From CAIWHR01 sp963734055 (lineage in GTDB: Bacteria; Pseudomonadota; Gammaproteobacteria; Burkholderiales; Casimicrobiaceae): 64,000 nucleotides of DNA. Below are positions 9,541-17,148 of the stretch, in pieces; the first letter of the stretch is position 1, and each line of letters starts with the position of its first letter. The notes below the pieces were generated by a model, which ran no database searches, was not told the DNA's origin, and was given only the letters and a program-made list of their open reading frames with translations. The stretch is from contig CAVTFQ010000013.1 in NCBI GenBank assembly GCA_963734055.1, positions 1-64,000 on the forward strand. The letters run 5' to 3'. The position numbers and the translations under genes are program-made.

Positions 9541-10050
9541 ATGGCCAACATGGAAATTTCCCACGGCAAGCCGGTGTTCTGGCTGCGCCCCATCAATTGG
9601 AGCGCGGCCATCTGGGCTGGCGTGATCGGCGGTCTCGTGTTCGCGGCGCTCGAGGTCTTGATGGTCCCGCTGTTCCAGGGCGAGTCGCCCTGGGCGCCGT
9701 TGCACATGATCGGCGCCATTGCCCTCGGCCCGAACGCGATGATGTCACCGGACACGTTCGACCTCGGCGTCATCGGCACCGCGGTCGTCGTGCACATGGC
9801 GCTTGCGATACTGTACGGCGTCATCCTCGCCTTTGTCATCGCACGGCTCGACATGGGAATGGCGATAGCGATCGGCGCGATCTACGGCCTCGCGCTGTAC
9901 CTGGTGAACTTCTACGGGTTCACGAAATGGTTCCCGTGGTTCGCGGACGCGCGCGATTGGATCAGCATCTTCACCCACCTCGTGCAGGGGGGCCTCTGGG
10001 CCTACCTGTACAAGATACTCGATCGCCGAACCGTGACCGGCATGCCATAG
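9541..10050 (+). CDS. Four-TM hypothetical membrane protein
   Basis: A 169-aa protein with a very strong AAAGGAGGTCATT site ahead of its ATG. Hydrophobic segments at about residues 22-42, 55-67, 76-101 and 107-125 predict a small inner-membrane protein, with an aromatic stretch (NFYGFTKWFPWFADA) after the last helix. It has no catalytic motif and I do not recognise the family. A 16-bp direct repeat (TCGTGTTCCGGGCTCG at 9454 and 9473) lies about 55-90 bp upstream and could be a control site. Confidence 0.65.
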   Translation: MANMEISHGKPVFWLRPINWSAAIWAGVIGGLVFAALEVLMVPLFQGESPWAPLHMIGAIALGPNAMMSPDTFDLGVIGTAVVVHMALAILYGVILAFVIARLDMGMAIAIGAIYGLALYLVNFYGFTKWFPWFADARDWISIFTHLVQGGLWAYLYKILDRRTVTGMP

Positions 10051-10138
10051 CCGGTCCGAAGCGAGTTGCAAGGAAGGGGGGCGGCACCCGCGCCCCCTTT
10101 GTCACGTCGCCGGGGCCGTCCGAGGCACAATAGTCCCC

Positions 10139-10969
10139 GTGATCGACCTCAATGACTTCGCACGACGGTATCGGCGGCTGTTCGTCCTGACGGGTGCGGG
10201 GGTGAGCGCCGATTCGGGCATCCCCGGCTACCGCGATGAAAACGGCAACTGGAAGCGCCGCGCGCCCGTGATGCTGCAGGACTTCCTGCGCTCCGAGGCA
10301 ACGAGGCAGCGCTACTGGGCGCGCAGCATGATCGGGTGGCCCGTCGTTGCGCGTGCAGAGCCCAACGCCGCCCACGCAGCACTCGCGTCTTGGGAGGCGA
10401 CGCAGCGGCTGCAGGTGCTCGTGACCCAGAACGTCGACGGACTGCATCAGAGGGCCGGCAGCGCCGAGGTCATCGAGCTGCACGGCAACATCGGTCGCGT
10501 GATCTGCCTCGGGTGCGGTGCGACCCACGCACGCGAAAGCGTTCAGCTCGCGTTGGCGGAGCAGAATCCCGCATTCGTCGACGCGGTGGCGGAAACGGCG
10601 CCGGACGGCGATGCCGATCTCGGGCATTGGGAGCTGGATGAGTTCAGCGTGCCGCAATGCGGACATTGCGGCGGCATGTTGAAGCCCGACGTCGTGTTCT
10701 TCGGCGAAGGCGTCCCGCGCGCCCGCGTCGGCGCAGTGCTGGCCGCGCTGGAGGAAGCGGATGCAATGCTCGTCGTCGGCTCATCGCTGATGGTGTACTC
10801 GGGTTACCGGTTTTGCGAGCGCGCGCATGGGATGGGGAAGCCGATCGCCGCGATCAACCGCGGCCGCACGCGCGCCGATCATTTGTTCACGCTGAAGGTC
10901 GAGCACGGATGCGGCGAGGTGCTGACCGGCCTGGTCGAGACGCTCTCGGCGGTCCACTCCCGGGTCTGA
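10139..10969 (+). CDS. cobB: Sir2-family NAD-dependent protein deacylase
   Basis: A 276-aa sirtuin that uses NAD+ to remove acyl groups from lysines. The NAD-binding motif GAGVSADSGIPGYR sits at about residues 18-31, followed by the catalytic region TQNVDGLHQRAG and ELHGN with its active-site histidine. Two CxxC pairs (CLGCG and CGHCGG) form the structural zinc site, and GSSLMVYSGYRF is near the C-terminus. The zinc pairs are separated by an acidic insert of about 50 residues. The start is a GTG at 10139. It lies upstream of the bkd genes and is probably transcribed separately. Confidence 0.9.
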   Translation: MIDLNDFARRYRRLFVLTGAGVSADSGIPGYRDENGNWKRRAPVMLQDFLRSEATRQRYWARSMIGWPVVARAEPNAAHAALASWEATQRLQVLVTQNVDGLHQRAGSAEVIELHGNIGRVICLGCGATHARESVQLALAEQNPAFVDAVAETAPDGDADLGHWELDEFSVPQCGHCGGMLKPDVVFFGEGVPRARVGAVLAALEEADAMLVVGSSLMVYSGYRFCERAHGMGKPIAAINRGRTRADHLFTLKVEHGCGEVLTGLVETLSAVHSRV

Positions 10970-11101
10970 CGGGTTGGTCAGTTCCGCAATTCCGGCTTCG
11001 GCGTTATGCTCGGGGCGCCGCGGCCATCCCGACCGGACGGCCCGGTGCAGACCGCCCACCCAAGGCGAAAAACGACAAGCCCACGAGGCCCGGAGAAAGA
11101 C

Positions 11102-12334
11102 GTGAGCCAGTTTCCCCCGCTCAAGCTATACGTGCCCGAGCCGACCGGACGCCCGGGTCGCGACACCGACTTTTCCTATCTCCATCTGTCGCCCGCGGGC
11201 GCGGTGCGGCGGCCGCCCGTCGACACCCGGCCGTCCGAGACCATGGATGTCGCCGACGCGCTCATCCGCGTGCTGGACGACGAGGGGCGCGCGGTCGGTC
11301 CGTGGGATCCCAAGGCGGACCCGGAGCTCCTGCGCGCCGGACTGCGCGCGATGCTCAAGACCCGGATCTTCGATGCGCGCATGCAGATCGCGCAGCGGCA
11401 GAAGAAGATCTCGTTCTACATGCAGAGCCTGGGCGAGGAGGCGATCAGCATCGGACAGGTGCTCGCCCTCAACCCGGACGACATGTGCTTTCCCACCTAT
11501 CGCCAGCAGGGAATTCTCGTCGCGCGCGGCTACAGCCTCGTCGACATGATGTGCCAGCTCCTCTCGAACGACCACGACCCGCTCATGGGGCGCCAGCTGC
11601 CGGTGATGTACTCGTCGCGGCGGCACGGCTTCTTTTCGGTCTCGGGCAACCTCGGCACGCAATACATCCAGGCCGTGGGCTGGGCGATGGCCTCGGCGAT
11701 CAAGCGCGACACGCGTGTCTCGTCGGCGTGGATCGGCGACGGCGCGACGGCCGAGTCCGACTTCCACAGCGCGCTCACGTTCGCGGCGGTGTACCACGCC
11801 CCGGTCATCCTCAACATCGTCAACAACCAGTGGGCGATATCCTCGTTCACGGGTATCGCCGGCGGCGAGGCCGCCACGTTTGCGGCCCGCGGCGTGGGGA
11901 ACGGCGTCGCCTCGATGCGCGTCGACGGCAACGATTTCCTCGCGGTGCTCGCGACCTCGCGCTGGGCCGCGGAGCGCGCGCGGCGTGGGCTGGGGCCGAC
12001 GCTGATCGAATGGATCACGTACCGCGGCGGCGCGCACTCGACCTCCGACGATCCGTCCAAGTACCGTCCGGTGGACGACTGGAAGCGCTTTCCGCTGGGC
12101 GATCCCGTGCAGCGGTTGAAGCAACACCTGCGCGTGGTCGGCGCGTTGACGGAGGACGAGTACACGAGCACGCAGAACGAGCTGGAGGAAGAAGTGGTCG
12201 CGGCACAGAAGGAGGCCGAGAGCTACGGCAGCCTTGCGTCCGGCCACGTGCACGATGCATCGACGATGTTCGATGACGTCTACAAGGACATGCCGGCGCA
12301 CTTGAAGCGACAGCGCGACGAGCTGGGAGCCTGA
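11102..12334 (+). CDS. bkdA1: Branched-chain 2-oxoacid dehydrogenase E1 alpha
   Basis: A 410-aa thiamine-diphosphate enzyme subunit that decarboxylates the 2-oxo acids from Val, Leu and Ile. The GTG at 11102 is chosen because GGAGAAAGAC precedes it and the resulting N-terminus (SQFPPLKLYVPEP) resembles known BkdA1. The ThDP/Mg motif is the GDGATAESDFH...NNQWAIS region (about residues 217-247), and QKKISFYMQSLGEEA and FPTYRQQGILVARG are typical of the family. It is the first gene of the bkd operon; the E1 beta ATG begins 2 bp after its stop, implying translational coupling. Confidence 0.9.
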   Translation: MSQFPPLKLYVPEPTGRPGRDTDFSYLHLSPAGAVRRPPVDTRPSETMDVADALIRVLDDEGRAVGPWDPKADPELLRAGLRAMLKTRIFDARMQIAQRQKKISFYMQSLGEEAISIGQVLALNPDDMCFPTYRQQGILVARGYSLVDMMCQLLSNDHDPLMGRQLPVMYSSRRHGFFSVSGNLGTQYIQAVGWAMASAIKRDTRVSSAWIGDGATAESDFHSALTFAAVYHAPVILNIVNNQWAISSFTGIAGGEAATFAARGVGNGVASMRVDGNDFLAVLATSRWAAERARRGLGPTLIEWITYRGGAHSTSDDPSKYRPVDDWKRFPLGDPVQRLKQHLRVVGALTEDEYTSTQNELEEEVVAAQKEAESYGSLASGHVHDASTMFDDVYKDMPAHLKRQRDELGA

Positions 12335-12336
12335 GC

Positions 12337-13350
12337 ATGGCCTCGATGACGATGATCCAGGCGATCCGCTCGGCGATGGACGTGATGCTCGGGCGCGACG
12401 ACAACGTGGTGGTGTTCGGCCAGGACGTGGGATTCTTCGGCGGCGTGTTCCGTTGCACGGACGGCTTGCAGGCGAAGTACGGCACCTCGCGCGTGTTCGA
12501 CACGCCGATCGCCGAGGGCGGCATCGTCGGTATCGCCGTGGGCATGGGCGCGTATGGGCTGCGCCCCGTGGCCGAGATCCAGTTCGCGGACTATTTCTAT
12601 CCTGCCTACGACCAGATCGTGTCCGAGGCGGCGCGCCTGCGCTATCGGTCGGCGGCCGATTTCACCGCGCCGATCACGGTGCGCATGCCGTGCGGCGGCG
12701 GCATCTATGGCGGACAGACGCACAGCCAGAGTCCCGAAGCGCTGTTGACGCACGTGTGCGGTCTGCGGACCGTGATGCCGTCCAATCCGTACGACGCGAA
12801 GGGCCTGCTCATTGCGTCGATCGAATGCGATGACCCGGTGATCTTTCTCGAGCCCAAGCGCCTCTACAACGGCCCGTTCGACGGGCATCACGACAAGCCG
12901 GTGGTGCCGTGGACGGGCTTGCCTCTCGCCGACGTGCCCGAGGGCTATTACACGGTGCCGCTCGAGTCGGCGGCGGTCTTCCGTCCGGGCACCGCGCTCA
13001 CCGTGCTCACGTACGGCACGATGGTGTGGGTTTCGGAAGCCGCGGCGCGCGCGACCGGAATAGACGCGGAGATCATCGATCTTCGCAGCCTCTGGCCGAT
13101 GGACCTCGACGCCGTCGCCAATTCGGTCAGGAAGACCGGGCGCTGCGTGATCGTCCACGAAGCGACGCGCACCAGCGGTTTCGGCGCGGAGCTCGCGGCG
13201 CTCGTCCAGGAGCATTGCTTCTTCAGTCTGGAGGCGCCGATCGAGCGCGTCACCGGATGGGACACGCCGTATCCGCACGCGCAGGAGTGGGCGTATTTCC
13301 CGGGCCCGGACCGGGTCGGCGCCGCGTTCCGACGCGCGCTGGAGGCCTAG
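12337..13350 (+). CDS. bkdA2: Branched-chain 2-oxoacid dehydrogenase E1 beta
   Basis: A 337-aa transketolase-like E1 beta subunit that pairs with the preceding alpha chain to form the alpha2-beta2 E1. Marks include MLGRDDNVVVFGQDVG, the active-site segment FDTPIAEGGIVGIAVGMG, QIVSEAARLRYRSA and the C-terminal transketolase domain (LTYGTMVWVSEAA, EIIDLRSLWPMD). Its length matches Pseudomonas BkdA2. The E2 gene follows after a 351-bp gap filled by dispersed repeats. Confidence 0.92.
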   Translation: MASMTMIQAIRSAMDVMLGRDDNVVVFGQDVGFFGGVFRCTDGLQAKYGTSRVFDTPIAEGGIVGIAVGMGAYGLRPVAEIQFADYFYPAYDQIVSEAARLRYRSAADFTAPITVRMPCGGGIYGGQTHSQSPEALLTHVCGLRTVMPSNPYDAKGLLIASIECDDPVIFLEPKRLYNGPFDGHHDKPVVPWTGLPLADVPEGYYTVPLESAAVFRPGTALTVLTYGTMVWVSEAAARATGIDAEIIDLRSLWPMDLDAVANSVRKTGRCVIVHEATRTSGFGAELAALVQEHCFFSLEAPIERVTGWDTPYPHAQEWAYFPGPDRVGAAFRRALEA

Positions 13351-13357
13351 TTGAATT

Positions 13358-13619
13358 CACGACGAATGCGGCGGCCGCATGCATTACTCCGTCGTCCCCG
13401 CGAAGGCGGAGACCCGGCGATGTTGTTGTCCTGTCGCGTGCGAAGAGCCAAGTCACTGGATTCCCGCGTTCGCGGGAATGACGAATCAACACCACGACGA
13501 ATGCGGCGGCCGCAGGTATCACTCCGTCGTCCCCGCGGAAGCGGGGACCCAGCGACGTTGTTGTCCTGTCGCGCGCGAAGAGCCAAGTCACTGGATTCCC
13601 GCGTTCGCGGGAATGATGA
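13358..13619. repeat. Two tandem ~135-bp units of a dispersed palindromic repeat
   Basis: Units begin at 13358 and 13493 (CACGACGAATGCGGCGGCCG) and are highly similar. Each ends in the perfect hairpin ATTCCCGCGTTCGCGGGAAT (13460-13479 and 13595-13614). Each also carries an internal hairpin-like CCCCGCGxAxGCGGxGACCC. Related single palindromes occur at 31639 and 50277. This is the common intergenic repeat type of beta- and gammaproteobacteria. Here it separates bkdA2 from the E2 gene and may attenuate or stabilise the operon mRNA. Confidence 0.85.
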
Positions 13620-13701
13620 CTTCGCAGGATTCAGGCATCGTATAGACAACGTTTCGGATGTTCATATTGAGCGATGAACGCACGATCCGGCGGGCTTTGA
13701 C

Positions 13702-15096
13702 ATGAGCGTCCACGTCGTCAGGGTGCCGGACATCGGCGAAGGCATCGCCGAAGTCGAGGTCGTCGAGTGGTACGTGGAACCGGGCGATACGATCCGTGCG
13801 GATCAGACCGTCGCGGACTTGATGACGGACAAGGCGACCGTGGAGGTGCCGTCACCGGTTTCGGGCCGCGTGATCTCTCTCGGTGGAAAGGCCGGCGACA
13901 AGCTATCAGTCGGAGCCGAACTGATCCGGCTCGAAACGGATGGGGCTGGTGCCGTCGGTGCGGGTCAGGCTGCGACGGTTGCGCCTGCGGCCGGGGCGAC
14001 CAGTGCTGCGTCAACAACGGCAGCCAGGAAGGCTGCCGCAGCGCTGGGGGGAGACGAGCGAAGCGAGTTTCGGGGGGACCTCGCGACCGCCGGGCCGCCC
14101 CAAGGGCGCGGCCCCCTGGGGGGAGACGAGCAAAGCGAGTTTCGGGGGGACCTCGCGACCGCCGGGCCGCCCCAAGGGCGCGGCCCCCTGGGGGGAGACG
14201 AGCAAAGCGAATTTCGGGGGGACCTCACCCACAAGCCGCTCGCGTCCCCTTCCGTTCGCCGCCACGCGCGCGAGCTGCAAATCGACTTGCCCCGCGTGCG
14301 CGGGAGCGGGCCCGGCGGACGGATCGTGCACGACGACCTCGTGCGCCACGCGCGAGGCGGCGGGGCAAAACCGGAACGCGCGCCGCGCTATGCCGAGCGC
14401 AACGACGAGCACGACGTGCCCGTGATCGGTTTGCGCCGGCAGATCGCGCTGCGCATGCGCGAATCGCTGCGCATCCCGCATTTCACCTACGTCGAGGAAA
14501 TCGACGTCACCGAACTCGAAACACTGCGCGCGCAGCTCAACGACGAGCACGGCAAGGAGCGGGGACGGCTCACCGTGCTGCCATTCCTGATGCGCGCCCT
14601 CGTGCTCGTCATGCCTTCGTTTCCGCAGATGAACGCGCGTTTCGACGACGAGAAGGGCATCGTCACCCGGTATGGCGCCGTGCACATCGGCGTGGCGGCG
14701 CAGACGGAGGCCGGGCTCATGGTGCCGGTCGTCCGACATGCCGAGGCGCGCGACCTGTGGTCGAGCGCCGCCGAAGTGACCCGTCTCGCCGAAGCCGCGC
14801 GCGCCGGCAAGGCGACCCGCGACGAGCTCTCCGGCTCGACGATCACCATCACGAGCCTCGGTCCCCTCGGCGGCATCGTCACCACCCCGGTGATCAACCC
14901 GCCGGAAGTCGCAATCGTCGGCGTGAACCGCATCGTCGAGCGACCGGTCATCCGATCCGGAGCGATCGTGCCGCGGAAACTGATGAACCTCTCGTCGTCG
15001 TTCGATCACCGGGTCGTGGACGGTCAGCAGGCGGCCGAGTTCGTGCAGGCGCTGCGCCGCCACCTCGAGTGCCCCGCATTGCTGTTCGTGGATTAG
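13702..15096 (+). CDS. bkdB: Branched-chain 2-oxoacid dehydrogenase E2 (lipoyl acyltransferase)
   Basis: A 464-aa dihydrolipoamide acyltransferase, the core of the complex. The N-terminal lipoyl domain (residues 1-80) carries the lipoylated Lys44 in MTDKATVEVP. A peripheral-subunit-binding domain follows (PSVRRHARELQIDLPRVRGSG, about residues 182-202), and the C-terminal catalytic domain ends with SFDHRVVDG, His436 and Asp440 being the active-site pair. The linker, residues about 115-175, is unusual: it is encoded by three tandem 72-nt copies of a repeat that resembles intergenic DNA, adding LGGDEQSEFRGDLATAGPP units. No E3 (lipoamide dehydrogenase) gene follows in the window. Confidence 0.9.
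   Translation: MSVHVVRVPDIGEGIAEVEVVEWYVEPGDTIRADQTVADLMTDKATVEVPSPVSGRVISLGGKAGDKLSVGAELIRLETDGAGAVGAGQAATVAPAAGATSAASTTAARKAAAALGGDERSEFRGDLATAGPPQGRGPLGGDEQSEFRGDLATAGPPQGRGPLGGDEQSEFRGDLTHKPLASPSVRRHARELQIDLPRVRGSGPGGRIVHDDLVRHARGGGAKPERAPRYAERNDEHDVPVIGLRRQIALRMRESLRIPHFTYVEEIDVTELETLRAQLNDEHGKERGRLTVLPFLMRALVLVMPSFPQMNARFDDEKGIVTRYGAVHIGVAAQTEAGLMVPVVRHAEARDLWSSAAEVTRLAEAARAGKATRDELSGSTITITSLGPLGGIVTTPVINPPEVAIVGVNRIVERPVIRSGAIVPRKLMNLSSSFDHRVVDGQQAAEFVQALRRHLECPALLFVD
14044..14226 (+). repeat. In-frame 72-nt tandem repeats inside the E2 linker
   Basis: Copies start at 14044, 14116 and 14188 (the last is partial) with the core GGGGGGAGACGAGCAAAGCG, and a GGCCGCCCCAAGGGCGCGGC palindrome between them. 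The period of 72 nt keeps the frame (24 aa each). The sequence style matches GC-rich intergenic repeats of Burkholderiales rather than an Ala/Pro linker, so a non-coding repeat seems to have inserted and expanded within a tolerant linker. Confidence 0.85.
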
Positions 15097-15169
15097 CGCC
15101 TTGTCTCGGCGTGCGCCGAGTGGCCGCCATTCACTCCCGTCGCCTGCAGGCAAGGTGTAGTCTTTCGCA

Positions 15170-15682
15170 GTGAATCCCGACCCCGACCGCCCACCGAATG
15201 GCCGCCAGGCAATGCCTTTGGCGCCAGAGCTTGACGTGGTGATCGAGGTCCCGCGGGGCAGCTTTCTCAAGCGCGGGTCGACCGGCCACGTGGACTTCGT
15301 CTCGCCTCTGCCATGCCCGTTCAACTACGGCTCGGTGCCGAGCTACGTAGGACTCGAAGGCGACCTGCTTGACGCATTGGTGCTTGGACCGCGCCTCGCG
15401 CTGGGCGCGCAGATCCGGGTCAGGGCGTGGGGAGCCGTGACCCTGACCGATCGTGGCATGAGCGACGACAAGCTCATCTGCAGCGATCGTCCGGTAACCC
15501 AATCCGAGCGCCGCCGCGTGTTGCGATTCTTCCACTTCTACGCGAAGTGCAAGGGACTCTTGAATGCCTGGCGACGCCGGCCGGGGCGGAACGCATGCGA
15601 GGGCTGGTGCGAGGCCATTCAGGCGCTTGCACGCGCCCAACCGCGAGGCGATGGGTGGGACGGGCCTCGGGTCAAATTCTGA
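15170..15682 (+). CDS. Inorganic pyrophosphatase-like protein
   Basis: A 170-aa member of the soluble family I pyrophosphatases, which hydrolyse diphosphate to two phosphates. Recognisable parts are DVVIEVPRGSF, CPFNYGSVPSY and the metal site. The classic DGDPxD metal motif reads EGDLLD here, so the first Asp is Glu and the Pro is Leu; DDKLIC retains the later Asp and Lys. This group may be a divergent paralogue rather than the housekeeping enzyme. Translation probably starts at the GTG at 15170, although an ATG at 15212 is possible. The stop lies 2 bp before the pcm start, so the two are likely coupled. Confidence 0.75.
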   Translation: MNPDPDRPPNGRQAMPLAPELDVVIEVPRGSFLKRGSTGHVDFVSPLPCPFNYGSVPSYVGLEGDLLDALVLGPRLALGAQIRVRAWGAVTLTDRGMSDDKLICSDRPVTQSERRRVLRFFHFYAKCKGLLNAWRRRPGRNACEGWCEAIQALARAQPRGDGWDGPRVKF

Positions 15683-15684
15683 TT

Positions 15685-16374
15685 ATGAGCCCGGATCGCT
15701 TCGAAGCTCTGCGTCGGCAGATGCTCGCGGAAATCGCCGCCGAGACGATCTACGTGAGTGGCCGGATCGGCAAGGCGGCGCTCGCGAGGCCGGTCATGGA
15801 GGCCATGGGCCGCATGCCGCGGCATGAATTCGTGCCCCTGGAGCTTCAATCCTATGCGTACGTCAACACGCCGCTGCCGATCGGCTGCGACAAGACGATC
15901 TCGCAACCGTTTATCGTGGCGCTGATGACCGATCTGCTCGGCCTCGAAGCCACCGATGCGGTCCTCGAGATCGGTACCGGACTCGGCTACCAGGCGGCCA
16001 TCCTGGCGGAGCTCGCGCAGAAAGTGTACAGCGTGGAGATCATTGAAGAGCTGGCGCGGCAGGCAGAACAGCGCCTTGGCCGATTGGGCTATACGAACAT
16101 CGAGCTCAAGCTCGGAAATGGCTATTACGGATGGCCCGAATACGCGCCGTTCGACAAGATCATCGTGACCGCGGCGCCCGACCTCATTCCACCGCCGCTC
16201 ATCGAGCAGCTTAAACCCGACGGAAGAATGGTGATCCCGGCCGGCCTGCCGGAGGCACAGCAACTGATCGTGGTCACCAAAGAGCGGGACGGTAAGCTCA
16301 CGATCGCCGAGATCCTGCCGGTGCGCTTCTCGACGCTCGAGGGAGGCGAATCCGGCGAGTCGGGCGCTTCGTGA
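15685..16374 (+). CDS. pcm: Protein-L-isoaspartate O-methyltransferase
   Basis: A 229-aa SAM-dependent enzyme that methylates isoaspartyl residues so that damaged proteins can be repaired. Family marks are MPRHEFVPLELQSYAYVNTP, PIGCDKTISQPFIVALMTDL, the SAM-binding motif VLEIGTGLGYQAAILA (about residues 92-107) and FDKIIVTAAPDLIPPPLIEQL. The ATG at 15685 immediately follows the stop of the pyrophosphatase-like gene. The C-terminus ends in a short Gly/Glu/Ser tail (GGESGESGAS). Confidence 0.92.
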   Translation: MSPDRFEALRRQMLAEIAAETIYVSGRIGKAALARPVMEAMGRMPRHEFVPLELQSYAYVNTPLPIGCDKTISQPFIVALMTDLLGLEATDAVLEIGTGLGYQAAILAELAQKVYSVEIIEELARQAEQRLGRLGYTNIELKLGNGYYGWPEYAPFDKIIVTAAPDLIPPPLIEQLKPDGRMVIPAGLPEAQQLIVVTKERDGKLTIAEILPVRFSTLEGGESGESGAS

Positions 16375-16449
16375 TCCGATCTCGTCTCGCGCGCATGACG
16401 CAACGAATCGACCGCTCCGTGCGATCCACCTTGGGAAGGAGGCTGCGAC

Positions 16450-17055
16450 ATGGATGAAATCGTCCCCGATGTTTTCACCTGGGCGTGGTTCTCCGAACCC
16501 CACGGTTACAATTTCAACGGCCATCTGGTTCGCTGCGCGGAAGGGAACCTTTGCATCGATCCGGTACAGCCCACCGATGCACGCCTTGCCGACATCGTCC
16601 GGATGGGTGCAGCGAAAATTCTGCTCACCAATCGCAACCACTCGCGGGCTGCCAATCTGGTGCGCGCCGGTACCGGCGCCAGGACGCTCATTCACCCGGA
16701 CGACGCCGAGCATGCTCGCAGCCAGGGTGCTGAAATCGATGGACCGTTGAACGTGGGCGCGACGGTGGGTCCGTTCACGATCGTTGCCGTTCCCGGAAAA
16801 TCCCCCGGGGAAATCGCGCTGTACTGGCCGGAGAGGAAGCTCTTGATCGTGGGCGACGCCGTGATCGGCAATCCGCCCGGGCAGTGCGGCCTGCTGCGGG
16901 AGAAGGTGATGGACGATCCCCCTCGCCTCAAGCGAAGCGTGCGCAACCTGCTCAGCCGGGAATTTGACATCCTGCTGTGCGGCGACGGGGCGTCGATTTT
17001 CCACGACGCGGACAAGCGGCTCCAGGATCTCGTGGACACATTCCCGCGTGAGTGA
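16450..17055 (+). CDS. Metallo-beta-lactamase-fold protein with altered metal site
   Basis: A 201-aa protein with the MBL-fold layout, starting at an ATG preceded by GGGAAGGAGGC. The usual HxHxDH stretch reads TNRNHSRAAN, so most ligands are missing. Later family positions are better kept: VAVPGKSPGEIALYW and LLIVGDAVIG, where the Asp aligns with the MBL zinc-bridging Asp. The same altered form occurs, as far as I recall, in a group of uncharacterised MBL proteins. It may bind metal differently or have lost hydrolase activity. No functional partner is suggested by neighbours. Confidence 0.65.
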   Translation: MDEIVPDVFTWAWFSEPHGYNFNGHLVRCAEGNLCIDPVQPTDARLADIVRMGAAKILLTNRNHSRAANLVRAGTGARTLIHPDDAEHARSQGAEIDGPLNVGATVGPFTIVAVPGKSPGEIALYWPERKLLIVGDAVIGNPPGQCGLLREKVMDDPPRLKRSVRNLLSREFDILLCGDGASIFHDADKRLQDLVDTFPRE

Positions 17056-17112
17056 CACGTTGGGCGCGAGCGTCGGAGGGCGCCTGGTCGTGGCCGACAG
17101 CCCGGTCTATGG

Positions 17113-17139
17113 TATGCTCGCATCGAACGATCGTTCGAT
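17113..17139 (+). promoter_or_regulatory. TATGCT -10 box and 18-bp palindrome before the helicase gene
   Basis: A perfect palindrome ATCGAACGATCGTTCGAT (17122-17139) starts 3 bp after a -10-like TATGCT (17113-17118) and ends 9 bp before the helicase ATG. It contains CGAACNNNNGTTCG, the form of the Gram-positive LexA (SOS) box; TetR-family operators can also look like this. Its position over the likely transcription start suits a repressor. Confidence 0.5.
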
Positions 17140-17148
17140 TCGCGCGCC

